Counted from the first letter of the stretch, positions 15,656 to 25,317 are shown. The stretch: 51,037 nucleotides of DNA from an uncultured Allomuricauda sp. (GCF_937884665.1 NZ_CAKZYF010000206.1:1-51037), one strand, 5' to 3'. Notes: generated by a model from the sequence alone, not told the origin. Program-made: numbers and translations.

Positions 15656-18172
15656 ATGAGCAGAGCCCTTTTCCATTTTATTTTTGTTCCACTCTTTATC
15701 GCTTCGGTAGGTGCGCAAGAAAGCCCTAAGTTCGAAGAAATCTTAGGTAAACTGGCTTCCTACTCAACAAAACAGGCTCCCGAAAAAGTATATGCCCATT
15801 TGGACAGGGAGTTCTACAACCAAGGGGACACCGTATGGTTCAAAATCTATTTGGTCGATGGTATTTCACATGTGCCAAGTGACAAGAGCAAAGTAGTATA
15901 TGTTGAGCTCATGGACCTTCAAAACAATGTAGTGGCCCAACAGAAACTTCTCGTCGAAAATATGGGGGCCAACGGTGATATTGTAATTCCGGAAACATTG
16001 GAAAGTGGAAAGTATATGTTTCGAACCTACACCAAGTACATGCTTAACGAAAACGAGCCAAAGCCCTACGTAAAGTACATTTTTATAGGTAATGAAGAAC
16101 CTGATGGGAAGATAAAAAGTCCTCAGAAAGGCGCGCTGAATAAACCTGTAGTCCATTTTTTTCCCGAAGGCGGTAATCTCGTTTCGGGAATAAACACGGT
16201 CTTGGCCATAAAATGCGCAAATCCAACGGGTACCGGGATTTCGGTCAAGGGAAAAATTTTGGACCAAAACAACCAGCTAGTATCCGTGTTTGAAAGTTCC
16301 GATTACGGTCTGGCATCCGTTTCGTTCAAACCCAAATTTGGGAATACCTATCGCGCAACCGTGGCCGTTGACGACAGGGAATACAGCTTTCCTGTCCCGG
16401 AAACAAGGAAAGAAGGTTATGTCCTAACTGCCAAAAACAACGGTGAAAACCTACTATTAAAAATCAGTACAAGCTATAAAAAAGGCTTGGAAGGGGCCTT
16501 TATCCTGGGGCACCTAAGGGGCAAGACTTTTTTCAAGAGAACAATTGATTCAAACCGAAAAACCTATACCGTCAAAATTCTTACGGAGAACATTCGGGAC
16601 GGTGTTGCACATTTTACACTTTTTACGCGAGAAGGCGAACCCGTTTGCGAGAGACTTCTTTTTGTACATCATACTGAAAATGAAGTGGTGGCATCGGTCA
16701 AAACAAACTCCAAAACTTACGGTCCTAGGGAAAAAATAGAGGTGGAACTGGGTTTAACGGACAGAGAAGGAAATCCATTGTATGGAAATTTATCCTCAAG
16801 TATCCGTTGGGAAACAGAGCGGTCACTTGACGGAAATACGGGTATTGTAAGCTGGTTACTTTTAGATTCCGAGATAGGACACACTTTTTTGGATTCTGAC
16901 CTATTTTTTGACAAAATCGGTAACTCCAACAGACATCATCTAGACCTGCTGATGCTCACACATGGTTGGCGAAGATTCGTTTGGAAGGAGCTCTTGCAGA
17001 ACAAAGTCGGTAAACAGTTGTCCCATGAACCGGAAAAAGGAATAATGATAACCGGCAAAACCACTCGTTTTAACAACCCTTACAGTCCGAGAGAATCTTC
17101 CGTGAAACTGAGTATCTTGGGGGAGCCTTTCTTTCAAGGCGAGAACCCTACCGATTCGCAGGGCAGATTTAGTTTCGGCCCTTTCATTTTTTACGATACT
17201 ATTCATGCATTTGTGCGCGCCAAGTCCCTGGACTATTCAAAAAGAGCAAAGGACAACGAATTGGAGATAGTGCTCAATGGAACCTTTCCAAAGATAAATC
17301 CAGAAGAACCTTACCCGGCTGCAATCAAACCATCACTTGAAAAAGAGGTAACAGCACCATTTCCATACAAACCCACAGCACCTTCACAGTTTGGACTTAG
17401 TTCGAAGATAACCCGGCTGAAGGGAGTAACCGTGAAAGCCAGAAAAAAGACAAGAAAAGAAATTATCGATGAAGAAATCAGAAAGTTTACAATTTACGCT
17501 GAACCTAGTAATCGTGTATTCAGGGATTCCACTTTTGGGATAGCCGCATTGACTATTTTTGATTTGCTGCAAAATGTCCCCGGTGTACGGGTATCCCCAG
17601 ACCAACGAGTATCGATTAGAAGTGGATTTTCTGCTGCCACCGGTGACCCTAATGGCGGGGACGAAGGTGGTGATCAGGGTATTAATAATCGACCAAGAGA
17701 GCCGCTTTTTCTTTTAGACGGGATTCAGGTCACTAGTGGATTTCTTCAAACTTTTAGTCCCTACGAAGTTGAATTTATAGATGTTCTTAGGGGTCCGAGA
17801 GCCGCTATTTATGGTGTTCGGGCCGCTGAAGGGGTGATTGCCGTGTACACCAAGGGTAAATTGAACACTATTTTAAGGGATACGCCAAGCAAACAACCTG
17901 GTAGTTTAAGTATGAAACTAGGAGGATTCTATAAGGTAAGGGAATTTTTTGGTCCCGATTACAGTATCCCGGCACCTAAGCACCACCAAATGGATTATAG
18001 GAACACATTGCATTGGGAGCCAAATATTGACATGGACCCTAATGGAAAGTCCAGTTTTGATTTCTTTGCAGGGGATATACCAGGAAAATACCTTGTAAAA
18101 ACCGAAGGAATCACCTTGGACGGCAGGCCTATTAATGTTTCGTACAGCTTTACAGTTGATGGAGGATTTTAG
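15656..18172 (+). CDS. Plug-domain protein with macroglobulin-like N-terminus
   Basis: 838 residues with an N-terminal signal peptide ending SVGAQ. YAHLDREFYNQGDTVWFKIYLVD at ~45-65 is the MG2-like macroglobulin motif, followed by more beta-sandwich regions (VVHFFPEGGNLVSGINTVLAIK; KIEVELGLTDREGNPLYGNL). At ~605-745 lies a TonB-receptor plug: IFDLLQNVPGVRVSP, LFLLDGIQV, IDVLRGPRAAIYGVRAAEGVIAVYTKG. No 22-strand barrel follows, so it cannot be a complete TonB-dependent transporter. Such proteins occur widely in Bacteroidota with no established role. It probably acts in the periplasm or at the outer membrane. It appears monocistronic. Confidence 0.85.
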   Translation: MSRALFHFIFVPLFIASVGAQESPKFEEILGKLASYSTKQAPEKVYAHLDREFYNQGDTVWFKIYLVDGISHVPSDKSKVVYVELMDLQNNVVAQQKLLVENMGANGDIVIPETLESGKYMFRTYTKYMLNENEPKPYVKYIFIGNEEPDGKIKSPQKGALNKPVVHFFPEGGNLVSGINTVLAIKCANPTGTGISVKGKILDQNNQLVSVFESSDYGLASVSFKPKFGNTYRATVAVDDREYSFPVPETRKEGYVLTAKNNGENLLLKISTSYKKGLEGAFILGHLRGKTFFKRTIDSNRKTYTVKILTENIRDGVAHFTLFTREGEPVCERLLFVHHTENEVVASVKTNSKTYGPREKIEVELGLTDREGNPLYGNLSSSIRWETERSLDGNTGIVSWLLLDSEIGHTFLDSDLFFDKIGNSNRHHLDLLMLTHGWRRFVWKELLQNKVGKQLSHEPEKGIMITGKTTRFNNPYSPRESSVKLSILGEPFFQGENPTDSQGRFSFGPFIFYDTIHAFVRAKSLDYSKRAKDNELEIVLNGTFPKINPEEPYPAAIKPSLEKEVTAPFPYKPTAPSQFGLSSKITRLKGVTVKARKKTRKEIIDEEIRKFTIYAEPSNRVFRDSTFGIAALTIFDLLQNVPGVRVSPDQRVSIRSGFSAATGDPNGGDEGGDQGINNRPREPLFLLDGIQVTSGFLQTFSPYEVEFIDVLRGPRAAIYGVRAAEGVIAVYTKGKLNTILRDTPSKQPGSLSMKLGGFYKVREFFGPDYSIPAPKHHQMDYRNTLHWEPNIDMDPNGKSSFDFFAGDIPGKYLVKTEGITLDGRPINVSYSFTVDGGF

Positions 18173-18227
18173 ACACGGATATCGCTCTGTCCTTTGGTCG
18201 TTTTCTTCCCCAAACTGCGGTGCGCTT

Positions 18228-19337
18228 TCAAATCAGCTCGAACGATTTTCCAGGTAAAGGACGTACCACTCCTTTCATCTCCATGGCCAATAATGCCGAG
18301 GAAGCCTTAGACACGGACAAATTGCATTCCAGGGCTATGGAATCCAATTCTTGCTTTCCGCATAGTTCCAAATAGGAATAAATCGATTTTTCCGTAAATT
18401 CAAGTTCTACAAAGAGCTTTTTTTGGATTGTGGGCGTCTCTCGTTTTGCTTCCTGCAGTTCCCACCCCATAAGATAGACCAACTCTGCGGCCGAGGTTAA
18501 CATATGTGCCTTCTGCTGCTTCACCAAATTATTACAGCCCTGACTGTACTTATCGGTATATCTTCCCGGAACGGCGAAGACTTCCCTATTGTAACCATTG
18601 GCAATATCCGCGGTAACAAGACTTCCTCCTTTTTCGGCGGATTCTATGACCAAGGTCGCCTCGCTCATTCCAGCGATTATACGGTTTCGCTTCAAAAAGT
18701 TTTCCCTATCAGGCTTACTGGTACTCCAAAACTCGGTAATAAACCCACCATGGTCCATTACAGCTCGCATATATTTTGCGTGTGATTTGGGGTATATTTG
18801 ATTTAACCCGTGTGCCAAACACCCTATCGTCTGCAAACCATGTTCCATGGCAAGTCGCTGAACCGTAATATCGACCCCGTAAGCAAAACCACTAACGATT
18901 ACCGGATTCATCGGTGCAATTTCCGAGATGAATTCCTCACAGAATACCCTGCCGTAGCGCGTAATGTTTCGCGTTCCCACGATGCTTAAAATCTTTCGGC
19001 CATTTAGGTTGATCTTTCCCTTTTTAAAAAGGAGAATTGGCCCATCGACGCAGTGTTTTAAAAATTTTGGGTAGTCTTCTGAGTTAAAATTGCAAATGGA
19101 AATGTCCTCTTGCTGTAGAAACTTAAGCTCTTGCTCTGCTTGTTTTAAATAACTGGGGGCATATAATTCTTTTAAAATGGTATTGCCTATTCCATGAATA
19201 CGGAGAAGCTTCCGCATCTCATCTGTAAAAACTGCACTTGGACTACCGTAGTGGGCAATCAGTTTTTTCGCCGTAATGTCGCCTACATTTCGTACGGCTT
19301 GCAATCTAAGCCACGCAATTATTTCATTTTCAGTCAC
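18228..19337 (-). CDS. dprA: DNA-processing protein DprA
   Basis: 369 residues. An N-terminal helix-hairpin-helix part (AVRNVGDITAKKLIAHYG; LLRIHGIGNTILKEL) precedes the Rossmann core ILSIVGTRNITRYGRVFCEEF, PVIVSGFAYGVDITVQRLAMEHG, TIGCLAHGLNQIYPKSH, FLKRNRIIAGMSEATLVIESAEKGGSLVTAD and REVFAVPG. A C-terminal winged-helix-like domain closes it. DprA binds incoming single-stranded DNA in transformation and loads RecA. Its neighbours are not competence genes. Confidence 0.95.
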   Translation of the reverse strand: MTENEIIAWLRLQAVRNVGDITAKKLIAHYGSPSAVFTDEMRKLLRIHGIGNTILKELYAPSYLKQAEQELKFLQQEDISICNFNSEDYPKFLKHCVDGPILLFKKGKINLNGRKILSIVGTRNITRYGRVFCEEFISEIAPMNPVIVSGFAYGVDITVQRLAMEHGLQTIGCLAHGLNQIYPKSHAKYMRAVMDHGGFITEFWSTSKPDRENFLKRNRIIAGMSEATLVIESAEKGGSLVTADIANGYNREVFAVPGRYTDKYSQGCNNLVKQQKAHMLTSAAELVYLMGWELQEAKRETPTIQKKLFVELEFTEKSIYSYLELCGKQELDSIALECNLSVSKASSALLAMEMKGVVRPLPGKSFELI

Positions 19338-19442
19338 TTAATAATAAGTTTGGGAAGAGTATGAAGATACTGTTTTTTGTATGTTAATAAAAAGTGATAA
19401 GCTGAATTTTGCTCTTTTCGTTTTTTTATAATATTTGCCAAC

Positions 19443-20387
19443 ATGCGACTGGAGGGATACATTACAAGTTTGCTCTACGATTACAATTGTGTGGTTGTAC
19501 CAGGTTTTGGTGCTTTCTTGGCGCATACCGATTCTGCTGCGATAGATTCTTCTGCACATCGATTATTTCCCCCGCAAAAAAGTATCTCCTTCAATGCACA
19601 GTTAAAGGAAAACGATGGCCTTTTGGTTTCCCATATTGCCAAACAAAAGAATTTGGGATATGAAAATCTTTTGGACGAAGTCCAAAGCGCTGGAGAACTT
19701 TGGAGACAAAGACTTTCCCAAGGAGAGAAAATTGACCTCCATGGCATTGGGAAATTGTGGCAAAATGAAGCAGCTAGAATACAATTTCAACCCGAGAATA
19801 AAACCAATTACCTTACCTCTTCTTTTGGATTTGCCCCATTGAACGCCGTGCCCATCCAAAGAGAAGTTTTAAAAGAAGAGGTGGAGGACCTTGAAGCCAA
19901 TATTCCTTTCATTATTACTCCTGAAAAACGGGAAGAGACCACTTTTAGGCCCTGGCTTAAATATGCCGCCATTTTATTGTTGGCTGTTTCCTTGGGATTT
20001 ACTGGCTTCAGCGCCTATTCGGATTTTAATCAAAAACAGACATTAGCGAGACAGGATGCCCAAAAGGAGGTGTCTCGTTTAATCCAAGAAGCTACTTTTT
20101 TTGACGGAAAACCTCTTGAACTCCCTGCAATCAACGTTGCATTGAACAAGAAACAAATCGGGAAACATCACGTAATCGCGGGTGCCTTCCGTATCAAGCG
20201 AAATGCTGACCGAAAAGTGGAGCAGTTGCAGAGAAAGGGATATAAAGCTATCTATTTGGGGACAAATAGATTTGGACTTCATCAAGTGGCCTACTCCAGT
20301 TTTGAGGATGCTTCCGAAGCGCTCACTTTCTTAAAAACCATGAGAAAAAGTGAGTCTCCCGATGCCTGGTTGCTATCAGAAAAATAA
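19443..20387 (+). CDS. HU-CCDC81 and SPOR domain-containing protein
   Basis: 314 residues. Residues 1-125 match the prokaryotic CCDC81-like HU domain (VVVPGFGAFLAH, SISFNAQLKENDGLLVSHIAKQ, IDLHGIGKLW). One membrane helix follows at ~178-200 (YAAILLLAVSLGFTGFSAY). The C-terminal SPOR domain (KHHVIAGAFRIKRNADRKVEQLQRKGYKA) should bind denuded peptidoglycan glycans at the division septum. The topology puts the HU-like part in the cytoplasm and SPOR in the periplasm, a possible link between nucleoid or cytoskeleton and cell wall. It is divergent from dprA. Confidence 0.85.
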   Translation: MRLEGYITSLLYDYNCVVVPGFGAFLAHTDSAAIDSSAHRLFPPQKSISFNAQLKENDGLLVSHIAKQKNLGYENLLDEVQSAGELWRQRLSQGEKIDLHGIGKLWQNEAARIQFQPENKTNYLTSSFGFAPLNAVPIQREVLKEEVEDLEANIPFIITPEKREETTFRPWLKYAAILLLAVSLGFTGFSAYSDFNQKQTLARQDAQKEVSRLIQEATFFDGKPLELPAINVALNKKQIGKHHVIAGAFRIKRNADRKVEQLQRKGYKAIYLGTNRFGLHQVAYSSFEDASEALTFLKTMRKSESPDAWLLSEK

Positions 20388-20440
20388 TACGTACCCCTTC
20401 TTTTTTAATCTAATCGCTGATTTATATTTGCAAAAAGAGT

Positions 20441-20953
20441 ATGGCACCCAAGACGCCCAAACATTCTAAGACCGTGATGACGGATATGGTACTCCCAGGG
20501 GAAACCAACCCATTGAACAATCTCTTTGGTGGGGAATTATTGGCCCGTATGGACAGAGCTGCCAGTATCGCCGCTAGACGACACAGCAGAAGAATCACGG
20601 TTACAGCCTCTGTAAATCATGTCGCCTTTAACAGAAATGTTCCTTTGGGAAGTGTGGTTACCATCGAAGCGACCCTTTCACGTGCCTTTCGGACCTCGAT
20701 GGAAGTGTATATTGATGTTTGGATGGAGGATCGTTTTACAGGCGACAAATCGAAAGCCAATGAAGCCATTTATACTTTTGTTGCCGTTGACGAAACTGGA
20801 AAACCTACCGAAGTCCCAGAAATAGTCCCGGAAACCGACTTGGAAAAAGAACGTTATGCAGGTGCATTGCGCAGAAAACAGTTAAGTTTAGTGTTGGCCG
20901 GTAAAATGCGGCCCGACCAAGCTACTGAATTGAAGGCACTTTTCACCAACTAA
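20441..20953 (+). CDS. Acyl-CoA thioesterase (hotdog fold)
   Basis: 170 residues, close to YciA/BFIT-type thioesterases. MVLPGETNPLNNLFGGELLARMDRAASIAARRHSRRITVTASVNHVAF is the hotdog signature with the Asn-and-Asp catalytic region. VPLGSVVTIEATLSRAFRTSMEVYIDVW and KANEAIYTFVAVD follow. Members hydrolyse acyl-CoA esters in the cytosol; chain-length preference cannot be read from sequence. The stop lies 6 bp from the convergent gene at 20960. Confidence 0.9.
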   Translation: MAPKTPKHSKTVMTDMVLPGETNPLNNLFGGELLARMDRAASIAARRHSRRITVTASVNHVAFNRNVPLGSVVTIEATLSRAFRTSMEVYIDVWMEDRFTGDKSKANEAIYTFVAVDETGKPTEVPEIVPETDLEKERYAGALRRKQLSLVLAGKMRPDQATELKALFTN

Positions 20954-20959
20954 AGCGAC

Positions 20960-21589
20960 CTAAAGGAAAGAAAATTTGATTCCCACAGAAGGTGCGAAAA
21001 GGGTGACGGTCCTAAAAAAACTCCGTTCTTCGGGAGGGACATCGATATCCAAAAAATACCATTGATGTTGCAACAAAGCGTACAATCCAAAAAACGTATT
21101 GAGACGGTAGGAGAATGTCAGCCCTCCCATAACTGTAAAGCCGTTGTCCCTGAACCGTTCAAAGTTTCTTTCGTTGCGCAAGTCAACATATCCGAAGCCC
21201 ACGCCGCCTTTCATTGAAAATCGGCTTTCTTTTTTTGAAAACGAATATCCTCCGGTCACGTAAATCTGCTGTATCCTGGAAGAATCGAAAAAACCAACTC
21301 GCGAAGTGTTGCTTACATTTCCCCTAAATGACGAAAACTGGACCCCCGCATACCATTTATGGTCAGGAAGTCCATTTATACCCAAAACAACACCTTCCCC
21401 CACATCAAAAGCTTTGGCCAAAAAGTTATCTCCATAAAACTGGGGATTCAGATAACCGATCCAGACTTCCCCCAAAACATCATAGTGGTACTTTTTCCAA
21501 CGGTTTGTCTTTTCCTCTTGGCCAATTGACAAAAGGCTCAAACCCAAAAAGAGAAACAGGATATATTTTTTGTCAGAATTCAAAATCAA
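20960..21589 (-). CDS. Hypothetical outer-membrane beta-barrel protein
   Basis: 209 residues. A signal peptide (KKYILFLFLGLSLLSIGQ) precedes a chain of amphipathic strands rich in Gly and aromatics (EVWIGYLNPQFYG, VVLGINGLPDHKWYAGVQFSSF, SMKGGVGFGYVDL, FTVMGGLTFSYRL, FGLYALLQHQWYF) and a final strand APSVGIKFSFL ending in a hydrophobic residue, as barrels do. The frame starts at TTG 21589 or 21583, overlapping the stop of the upstream gene. No family was recognised. It is probably translated with the lipoprotein before it. Confidence 0.7.
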   Translation of the reverse strand: MILNSDKKYILFLFLGLSLLSIGQEEKTNRWKKYHYDVLGEVWIGYLNPQFYGDNFLAKAFDVGEGVVLGINGLPDHKWYAGVQFSSFRGNVSNTSRVGFFDSSRIQQIYVTGGYSFSKKESRFSMKGGVGFGYVDLRNERNFERFRDNGFTVMGGLTFSYRLNTFFGLYALLQHQWYFLDIDVPPEERSFFRTVTLFAPSVGIKFSFL

Positions 21590-22307
21590 AAGATCGGTTT
21601 TGGGCGTTTATTGCGATAGTTGAATCTCTTTGAATTCCTTCACCTGATAAACTATAGGAAAACAAAATGGAATCATTTTCACGCATAACGATGTCCAATA
21701 TCGTTTGTGATTCATTGGGTAGCATACGACCAACAATCGTATTTGGGTCGAATTCTACTGCTAAAGTGTCTTTCACCTGTAGATTTTTTATGGGAACTAA
21801 AGGTGAAAAGCGGATTGAATAGTTCAATGTATCCGTATTGTCTGTCACCCTTAAGATTCTTGTCCTAAAATTACTTTTACGGTCCAAGACCACCTCTTCG
21901 GTAAGACGAAATCCCTGATTCTCAATATCGTTACGGTAATCGATTCCTGAAACGATAAACGAAGTCCGGTTTTGTTGAAAATCTTTGGAATAGGAAGGGT
22001 TGACCACCACGTACATTTCCGCATTTACTGAGGCAAGTGATATGATATTGAAATTCCCATCCGAATCTGAAACCCCTTCACCAGAAAGTTCGCCCTCCGG
22101 CAAATCTAGATAATTAGGGAAATAAGGATTAAAATAAGACCTCGTGGCCCTAACTTCAACGGGGATGTTTCCAAGTGGTTCCCCTGCCACATCCACAATA
22201 ATCCCTTGAAACAAAAGTCTCTCATTGTCATTGAATTTAATGATATCCTCACATTTAAACGAGGTCATTAAAACCATCACTAAAAAAAAGAACCCTGTTT
22301 TCTTCAT
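21573..22307 (-). CDS. Carboxypeptidase-regulatory-like envelope protein
   Basis: 244 residues. The signal sequence MKKTGFFFLVMVLMTSFKC ends in a lipobox-like Cys at 19 (weak, with Phe-Lys before Cys). LLFQGIIVDVAGEPLGNIPVEVRATRSY and GEGVSDSDGNFNIISLA are the CarboxypepD-regulatory-like fold, common in Bacteroidota surface proteins. The rest is beta-rich without known motifs. It overlaps the following barrel protein by 17 bp, suggesting a two-gene unit at the outer membrane. Function unknown. Confidence 0.7.
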   Translation of the reverse strand: MKKTGFFFLVMVLMTSFKCEDIIKFNDNERLLFQGIIVDVAGEPLGNIPVEVRATRSYFNPYFPNYLDLPEGELSGEGVSDSDGNFNIISLASVNAEMYVVVNPSYSKDFQQNRTSFIVSGIDYRNDIENQGFRLTEEVVLDRKSNFRTRILRVTDNTDTLNYSIRFSPLVPIKNLQVKDTLAVEFDPNTIVGRMLPNESQTILDIVMRENDSILFSYSLSGEGIQRDSTIAINAQNRSFDFEF

Positions 22308-22373
22308 CTTTTCAAAGATGAAAAAAAACGACCGTGGTTTGTCCTGTTCATGTTATCAAAAAGTTAAGAAAGC

Positions 22374-23597
22374 TTACAACTGATAAATCCATTCTTCAGG
22401 ATTCAGTCGATTGGAATCACGGTACAAGTAAAACTTTAATTTTGTAGTGCCGTCAAACCGACTGGTATAAATATCCCCAAGAACATCCTTTGCGGTAACC
22501 CTATCTCCTTTTTTTACATAGAGTTTAGAAAGATTATAATAGGTGCTTATGTAGTTGCCATGTTTGATTTGGACACCTCGGCTTCCTCCTGGTACACTGA
22601 GAACTGCGATCACCTCACCTTCAAAAATGGCCCTCGCTTTACTTCCTTTATCCGTGGTAATGGTAACTCCGTTGTTTCTATGTTTGATACCAGGATACAA
22701 TTTGTCACTATAAACACCGTACCCCTGGCTCTTAATTCCTTTTTCCACAGGCCATATTAATTTTCCTTTATTGGCTGAAAAATTTGTGGCCACAATTTTG
22801 GCTTCCGGGGTAAGCGCAAAGGTCCTTACGTTGGATTTTCCCGCTTTTTTATTTGTGCTGGCTATGGCACTTCGGATAAGACGTTCGATTTCCCTATCTA
22901 TTTTTCGGGCTTCTTTACGCTTCTTATCAATAGCTGCAGTATATTTTGCTTCGTTTTTTTGGATACTGGTCAACAAGATTTTTTGCGAGTTAATTTCTTC
23001 ATCCAATGCACGTTTCGCGTTCTTGTTTTCTACCAATAATTGCTCTTTCTGCTTTCGTTGCTCTACCAAACCTTTATTGAGAGTGGCCAACTCATCGGTT
23101 TTTTCGATTATGGTCTCTCCCTGTTTTTTTCGATGCTGCGCATATTGTTTCATATACTGAAATCGCTTTAGTGCTTGGTAGAAATTTTCAGAGGATAACA
23201 AAAACATCAATCGACTGTTCTCCGATTTATTTCGATACGATCTTCTTATAAGTTTGGCATAATCTTCCTTCAAAAGCGCTAAATCTTCCCTTAACTTACT
23301 TATCATCCTGATATTAACGTTGATTTGACGATTCAGTAAATTCGTCTGTTGGTTGGTAAGCCGTATCAGCTCTTGACGCACGTTTATCTTCTGATCTAAC
23401 GCATCCATTTGGTCCAAAATATCACCTTTTTCTTTTCTTTCAGCAAAAAGCAATCTGTTGATTTCCTTGATTTCCTTTTGGAGGCGTTCTCTTTTGGCCT
23501 CAAGGGCCCTTTGTTCCCCGGTCTGGGCATAGGTATAAGACATGCATATCAACGTAATCAGCAGTAAAGAAAATTGATATGAAAGTTTACCTAACAT
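22374..23597 (-). CDS. EnvC-like murein hydrolase activator (M23/LytM domain)
   Basis: 407 residues: signal peptide (ending SYTYAQ), long coiled coil (~25-255, heptads rich in Glu, Lys and Leu) and a C-terminal LytM domain (GIKSQGYGVY, IKHRNNGVTITTDKGSKARAIFEGEVIAVL, VQIKHGNYISTYYNLSKLYVKKGDRV). The zinc ligands of active M23 peptidases are lost: HRNNG replaces HxGxD and the second HxH reads YYN. This matches EnvC, which activates amidases in the periplasm at the division site rather than cutting peptidoglycan itself. It starts 1 bp after the DUF4292 gene. Confidence 0.88.
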   Translation of the reverse strand: MLGKLSYQFSLLLITLICMSYTYAQTGEQRALEAKRERLQKEIKEINRLLFAERKEKGDILDQMDALDQKINVRQELIRLTNQQTNLLNRQINVNIRMISKLREDLALLKEDYAKLIRRSYRNKSENSRLMFLLSSENFYQALKRFQYMKQYAQHRKKQGETIIEKTDELATLNKGLVEQRKQKEQLLVENKNAKRALDEEINSQKILLTSIQKNEAKYTAAIDKKRKEARKIDREIERLIRSAIASTNKKAGKSNVRTFALTPEAKIVATNFSANKGKLIWPVEKGIKSQGYGVYSDKLYPGIKHRNNGVTITTDKGSKARAIFEGEVIAVLSVPGGSRGVQIKHGNYISTYYNLSKLYVKKGDRVTAKDVLGDIYTSRFDGTTKLKFYLYRDSNRLNPEEWIYQL

Positions 23598-23598
23598 T

Positions 23599-24366
23599 TT
23601 ACTTTAATATAATTTCATCGTATCCCTTTGGAATTTTATAGGGAAAATTCAGCGATTTATCCAACTCAATGTTTCTGAAACTCAAATCAATTACGGTCTC
23701 TTCCCGATTGTCAAGAGCTACAACCTGGACCGTATTTGGCAAAACCTTTCCTGAAATATCTTGATACGTATATTTTGCCTGAAGCGAGCGATTTTCATCG
23801 GATTGGATGACCTCTTGAGAGGCTATCTTAAAGTTTTTCGGTTCAAGTCGGAATAATATGTTGAACAATTTCTGTGCTTTCTTCGGTTTCAATTCGTAGC
23901 TGCCCGCTATGATCCGGGAGGCCAATTTTTCCTTTCTCAAATCCAATATGGCGTTGCCAAGAAGTAAGTTCTGTACACTTTCAAAATCCAACTCGGTACC
24001 GAGCAAGTCACTTAAATATTCAAAATTCCCATCAAAATACTCTCCTTGGATTTTATTATAAAAAGAAACTTTATCCGGTGTAATATGGGCTTTCACGACC
24101 CCCAAGGGAGCACTTATCCAAATAACCTCATCTTTTTGCATCCTAAGGCTAACATTAAAGCCCTGGCTCGCTTTTCCGTTTGAATAATCTATTTTTACCT
24201 TACCCCGAAGTGTCTTAAAATTTTCTTGGTTTTCGTAGTGGTTCGCGACAATTCTTTTCGTGGAAATGGATTTATCCACTTTTCCACCAGCAATGTTCTT
24301 TGTGCTTTTACAGGCCGACAAAAAAATCACGATAGCTACAAAAAATACCAATTGTTCTCGTTTCAT
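23599..24366 (-). CDS. DUF4292 lipoprotein
   Basis: The start at ATG 24366 gives MKREQLVFFVAIVIFLSACKS with lipidated Cys19; the upstream ATG at 24378 adds four residues. The mature part resembles DUF4292 (LolB/LppX-like): FKTLRGKVKIDYSNGKASQGFNVSLRMQKDEVIWISAP, then VQNLLLGNAILDLRKE and a C-terminal FPYKIPKGYDEI. The fold would suit lipid or lipoprotein binding in the periplasm, which is inference. Gene order flippase, dut, nucleotidyltransferase, TPR, DUF4292, EnvC-like is familiar from flavobacteria. Confidence 0.85.
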   Translation of the reverse strand: MKREQLVFFVAIVIFLSACKSTKNIAGGKVDKSISTKRIVANHYENQENFKTLRGKVKIDYSNGKASQGFNVSLRMQKDEVIWISAPLGVVKAHITPDKVSFYNKIQGEYFDGNFEYLSDLLGTELDFESVQNLLLGNAILDLRKEKLASRIIAGSYELKPKKAQKLFNILFRLEPKNFKIASQEVIQSDENRSLQAKYTYQDISGKVLPNTVQVVALDNREETVIDLSFRNIELDKSLNFPYKIPKGYDEIILK

Positions 24367-24377
24367 TGTCCTTTGCA

Positions 24378-25283
24378 TTAAGACCTGGGTTCTATCTTAT
24401 TAGAATATTCGCTCGCTTTCTTTAGATTTCCGAGAGCAGTATATCCCTCTGCCAGGGCCGTATAAATTTTGTTTTTTAAGGCGTTGTCCTCAAAAACAAA
24501 ATCCAAAGCAGCTTCTAAAACTTCAATCCCTTCTTTCAGTTTTTCCGTACCGATCAATGCCCGTCCGTAGGCATATTTAAAATAGGGTTGGAGCGGATAA
24601 CGTTCTACTGCTTCTTTAGCCAGTGGTCTAAGCGCTCCATAATCTGAATTCGAAATTAGCTTTTCGATACGGTTCTTGTATCCCATAACTGGATTTTCAG
24701 AAACGGTATCCTCTCTTTTCGATTCATTCCGGACAACTGGAGGGGCTCCTTTCTTTAAGGAATCCTGTATTTTCTGCTTTAGATTTTGGTTAAAGTCACT
24801 TTTAGGAAGTTCTTCCAATAGTTGCAGTGCATCCTCATACTTCGCCTTTTGATAATAGATTCTGACCAAATTGCTTTTTAAAGCTTGGTCTGCAATTGGA
24901 ATTCTATCTGAAAAAGCATCGAGCGTGTTGCCTTGTTTTTCCAAAATGCGCATCAAATGTTCCAGGTACCAATAGTTGTACGGATTTTTTTCTACTGCTG
25001 AAAGCGCATAACCTTCAGCTAGATTGTATTTTTTGTCCAAATAATATGTTCGTGCCAGTTCGTGATCAAGGACAGAATTATCCGGTTCCAGTTTCTTGCA
25101 CTCCAAGAATTTTTCGGCTGCTCTGTCGTAGTTTTGGATTCCCTTATGTTTCAAGGCTTCAAAAAAAAGATTTTGAAACTCATCGGTATATTCTTCCAAA
25201 AAAAACTCAGCGCTTTCCTCCTCTTGTGCTGTTGCGCACAAGGGTATCCATAAAATCAATACCGCCCATATCATCCTTCTCAT
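24378..25283 (-). CDS. Periplasmic TPR protein
   Basis: 301 residues with signal peptide (VLILWIPLCATAQ) and several tetratricopeptide units: IQNYDRAAEKFLECKKLEPDNSVLDHELARTYYLDKKYNLAEGYALSAVEKNPYN, AKYEDALQLLEELP and LKEGIEVLEAALDFVFEDN. It is a scaffold for protein contacts, perhaps with the DUF4292 and EnvC-like proteins translated next to it. Its stop touches the DUF4292 gene. Confidence 0.82.
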   Translation of the reverse strand: MRRMIWAVLILWIPLCATAQEEESAEFFLEEYTDEFQNLFFEALKHKGIQNYDRAAEKFLECKKLEPDNSVLDHELARTYYLDKKYNLAEGYALSAVEKNPYNYWYLEHLMRILEKQGNTLDAFSDRIPIADQALKSNLVRIYYQKAKYEDALQLLEELPKSDFNQNLKQKIQDSLKKGAPPVVRNESKREDTVSENPVMGYKNRIEKLISNSDYGALRPLAKEAVERYPLQPYFKYAYGRALIGTEKLKEGIEVLEAALDFVFEDNALKNKIYTALAEGYTALGNLKKASEYSNKIEPRS

Positions 25284-25317
25284 TTTTACCGTCTTATTTC
25301 ATCAGCTTGACAACGAC

